From NCBI GenBank assembly GCA_905221605.1, contig CAJNDS010000605.1, positions 1-64,000 of the forward strand: a stretch of 64,000 bases of DNA, in the 5' to 3' direction. Under the pieces are notes generated by a model, which saw only the letters and a list, made by a program, of their open reading frames with translations, ran no database searches and was not told the DNA's origin. Source of the stretch: Symbiodinium natans. Lineage: Eukaryota; Sar; Dinophyceae; Suessiales; Symbiodiniaceae. The position numbers and the translations under genes are program-made. Shown here piece after piece: positions 62,040 to 64,000 of this stretch. Positions within the stretch are counted from its first letter, which is position 1. Each line of letters starts with the position of its first letter.

Positions 62040-62600
62040 CCTAAGCGCTAACCCCACATGGGCCTGTCATTCAGATGACCCCAATATTCCGGGCAATCCA
62101 CTCTATGTACCCTCTGCGCATCCTTCTTAACCCGGTCTAGTTGTTTTACGGAGTGGGTGCTACACTCTAAGACCCTGCCGCAACACAAACCTAAATCCAA
62201 TTGAAGGTCAAATAGTGGGGTCTTGTTGTGTACCAACTGCCAAAAGGAATCTACGATAGCGGAGACCCAGACGGAGAACATAATCTATATTCGATCCTGA
62301 AACCCTAATTAAATTATTCCCCTAATTTCCTTAAATGCCCCCTTGTTTCCTCCAATCGCCCTACCCCTAAATTAACAAAACCAAAGCCACAAACCCCATA
62401 AACCCTATAAACCCTCAACGCCCTCGACACCCTAAAGCCCTGAAAGCCCTAAAACCCTACAACAAATCCTTTAAACCCTTGCAAAAGAAGCCTAACAACT
62501 TTTACAACAACGAACAAAAACTCTAGTCTGAAGAACCCTGGAAACACCCTGAGACAGCCGTCGTCAAACAGACCCTAAGCAGAAAGCCCTGAAGCCAAGC
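62040..62600. other. Unique sequence, no gene called
   Basis: A minus-strand frame at 62,048-62,281 reads as normal protein (VSAIVDSFWQLVHNKTPLFD) but has no recognised family or splice context. The rest has degenerate C-strand units. Confidence 0.3.
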
Positions 62601-62698
62601 CCTAAAAACCCTAAAAACCCTAAAACCCTAAAACCCTAAAACCCTAAAACCCTAAAACCCTAAAACCCTAAAACCCTAAACCCTAAACCCTAAACCCT
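62600..62698 (-). repeat. CCCTAAAA octamer array ending in CCCTAAA
   Basis: About nine 8-bp units CCCTAAAA followed by three 7-bp units, then the acceptor of the next exon. Confidence 0.9.
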
Positions 62699-62705
62699 CT
62701 CTCAG

Positions 62706-62786
62706 GATGACCCGAAGGAGCTCAAAGCCTTGCGTCGGGCCGCCACCTCGCTGCCTCAGTGGTTCTTGGAGGCCTTGACTCTCTAA
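62706..62786 (+). CDS. Candidate terminal exon (DDPKELKALRRAATSLPQWF...)
   Basis: The acceptor is AACCCTCTCTCAG directly after the array; 26 codons are open, ending LEALTL-TAA. Confidence 0.5.
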   Translation, partial: DDPKELKALRRAATSLPQWFLEALTL

Positions 62787-62872
62787 GGGCTTAACCCCGA
62801 AACCCTTAACCCTGAAATCCCAAATCCCTAGACCTCTAACCTGGCAAGGTTCCGTGCATGCCCTTACACTCA

Positions 62873-63021
62873 GGATCCATGTACCTATATAGCCTAGCCT
62901 ATATAGTATATGCTTGTGCCTTAAAGGGGTTCCTGTATAGTAGCTGCTTCAGGGCCCCCCCCTAAACCCCAAAACCTAAACCCTAAGCCCCTAAGCCCTT
63001 ACAATATAGGTACATGGATCC
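62873..63021. mobile_element. MITE-like element, family 3, with C-strand repeats inside
   Basis: Perfect 17-bp inverted ends GGATCCATGTACCTATA and TATAGGTACATGGATCC enclose 149 bp, including CCCTAAACCCC-type units at 62,960-62,998. Confidence 0.7.
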
Positions 63022-63050
63022 CGAGGGTTGACCCCACATCATAGTCGGAG

Positions 63051-63105
63051 GTCATCGGTGGGCTCCGTGTCCACAACGTCGACGACCCGCAGCTGCAAGC
63101 TCAAA
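63051..63105 (+). CDS. Candidate exon (VIGGLRVHNVDDPQLQAQ)
   Basis: It follows ATAGTCGGAG and ends CTCAAA|GTAGGG. The 55-nt segment is open. Confidence 0.45.
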
Positions 63106-63538
63106 GTAGGGAGCCTTAGCGCGGGGGCTTCGGGCTTAGGGTTTGAGTTTGGGGTTTAGGGCTTAGGGGCTTTCAGGCTTCAGGGATTTTCGGGTGTGGT
63201 GGTAAGGTTTTCTTTTTCCGGCTTTAGGGTTTCAGGGTTTGGGGGTTTTAGGGTTCGAGGGTAACAGGGTGTATTAGGGCTGTGACAGCTCTTCTTTCGG
63301 TTAGCCCTGTGAGCCCCAGATCCTCAGCACTGAACACCAAACTCTCAACCCCTTAAATACCTTGAATACCCTTCAATCCCGACACCTAATACTAACTAAA
63401 CGCTAAACCCTAAACCCCTAAACCCCTAAATCCCAAAACCCCTAACCGCTACTCTAAGCCCCCTAAGCCCCCCAAACCCCTTAAACCGAAACCCTGAGCC
63501 CTACGCCCTAAGCCCCAAGCCCGACAGCCTAAGCTCAG

Positions 63539-63654
63539 CAATGGCTCGGACCATCCATATCGCTTGGAGTGGGGATGGGCAGTCGGGTCGCTTCGACGTG
63601 CTGCTGCCATGTGATGAGATGGGGCTGGAGGACTGGGTCTTCGATTGTTCTTGA
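63539..63654 (+). CDS. Candidate exon with ATG and stop (MARTIHIAWSGDGQSGRFDV...)
   Basis: After AGCCTAAGCTCAG, ATG at 63,541 opens 37 codons ending EDWVFDCS-TGA. It may be a terminal exon or a very small gene. Confidence 0.4.
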
Positions 63655-64000
63655 GCATTCTTTGTTTAGGGTTTCGGGTTTAGGGTTTGGGGTTTAGGGT
63701 TCAGGGTTTAGGGTCTAGGGCTTGCAGGATTAGGCGCAGATGTTGTGAATTGTGAAGGTTAGGATGCAGAAGATCGAAAGGTGCGGAGCAGGCCTTGCCT
63801 GATTGTGGAGGGCCATCTAGCACCTTTCTCCCACCCATCTAGGGTTGAGGCCTAAGCTCAAGTCAACTGCCTTTCCAAGAAGCCTCTTCCGTTACCTATG
63901 GTGGCCGGTTGAAGGAAAGCGTCCCTAGGGACGCTGCTTCGAGGGCTCCGGACCCCCCAGGGCTGGGTCGGCATGCGCCATCGAGGTCGAGGGGCTTCAG
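63655..64000. other. G-strand heptamers then unique sequence, no gene called
   Basis: TTTAGGG-type units lie at 63,663-63,722; the rest is unique and could hold the left part of a gene that continues beyond the window. Confidence 0.35.

Noticed and set aside
17246-63722. TTTAGGG/CCCTAAA arrays as a true chromosome end
   Set aside because: Arrays occur in both orientations, are internal, and are separated by unique and exon-like DNA; none reaches a window edge. They are interstitial repeats, although a subtelomeric location remains possible.
1-64000. tRNA, rRNA or snRNA genes
   Set aside because: No cloverleaf with the conserved T-loop, rRNA core or Sm-site layout was noticed by eye; a dedicated scan was not possible.

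Overview
The window looks like nuclear DNA of a dinoflagellate. Three things in the sequence point that way: the end of a Ty1/copia polyprotein of the kind common in dinoflagellate genomes (0-1.7 kb), plant-type TTTAGGG/CCCTAAA heptamers spread through about 47 kb, and exon-like segments bounded by AG on the left and by GT, sometimes GC, on the right. No rRNA, tRNA, CRISPR array or bacterial operon was found. A species cannot be named from sequence alone.

Region 1 (1 to about 16.95 kb) is one compositional unit. It is purine-rich on the + strand and has no telomere-like repeats. It carries the 3' part of a copia pol gene (reverse transcriptase end plus RNase H, 8-1672), an unidentified open frame of more than 4,100 codons (to 14,432), a shorter overlapping frame (14,392-15,522) and a 1.4-kb non-coding tail. 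The whole unit, coding and non-coding, is studded on one strand with the word GATAG (mostly GGATAG). I counted 6 to 15 copies per kb in the stretches checked, against about 1 expected. The word almost disappears after 16.82 kb. I read this as a giant retroelement or element-borne cassette with a dispersed strand-specific signal.

Region 2 (about 17 to 64 kb) is a mosaic of short unique segments in a sea of TTTAGGG-type repeats that change orientation repeatedly. Many unique segments of 20-120 nt are open in one + strand frame, follow a CAG or AAG and precede GT or GC. The usual order is (CCCTAAA)n, exon, (TTTAGGG)n, so each intron begins G-rich and ends C-rich and could fold on itself. A 72-nt intron at 57,601-57,672 shows the design in minimal form, and three exons at 61.37-61.84 kb chain in frame. 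A long intronless gene for a cysteine-rich membrane protein lies at 22,536-23,762. A cluster at 35.1-37.1 kb holds an alanine-rich exon, a Tudor-like exon and an HNH-like exon. Frames of most other exons could not be joined, so the number of genes is unknown.

Region 2 also holds short inverted-repeat elements (some with CCCTAAA inside), a decayed LINE reverse transcriptase fragment, three copies of a hairpin repeat with compensatory changes, locally homogenised variant arrays (TTTGGGG, GGGTTCAA, CCCTAAAA), two degenerate satellite blocks near 49 kb, microsatellites and long homopolymers.
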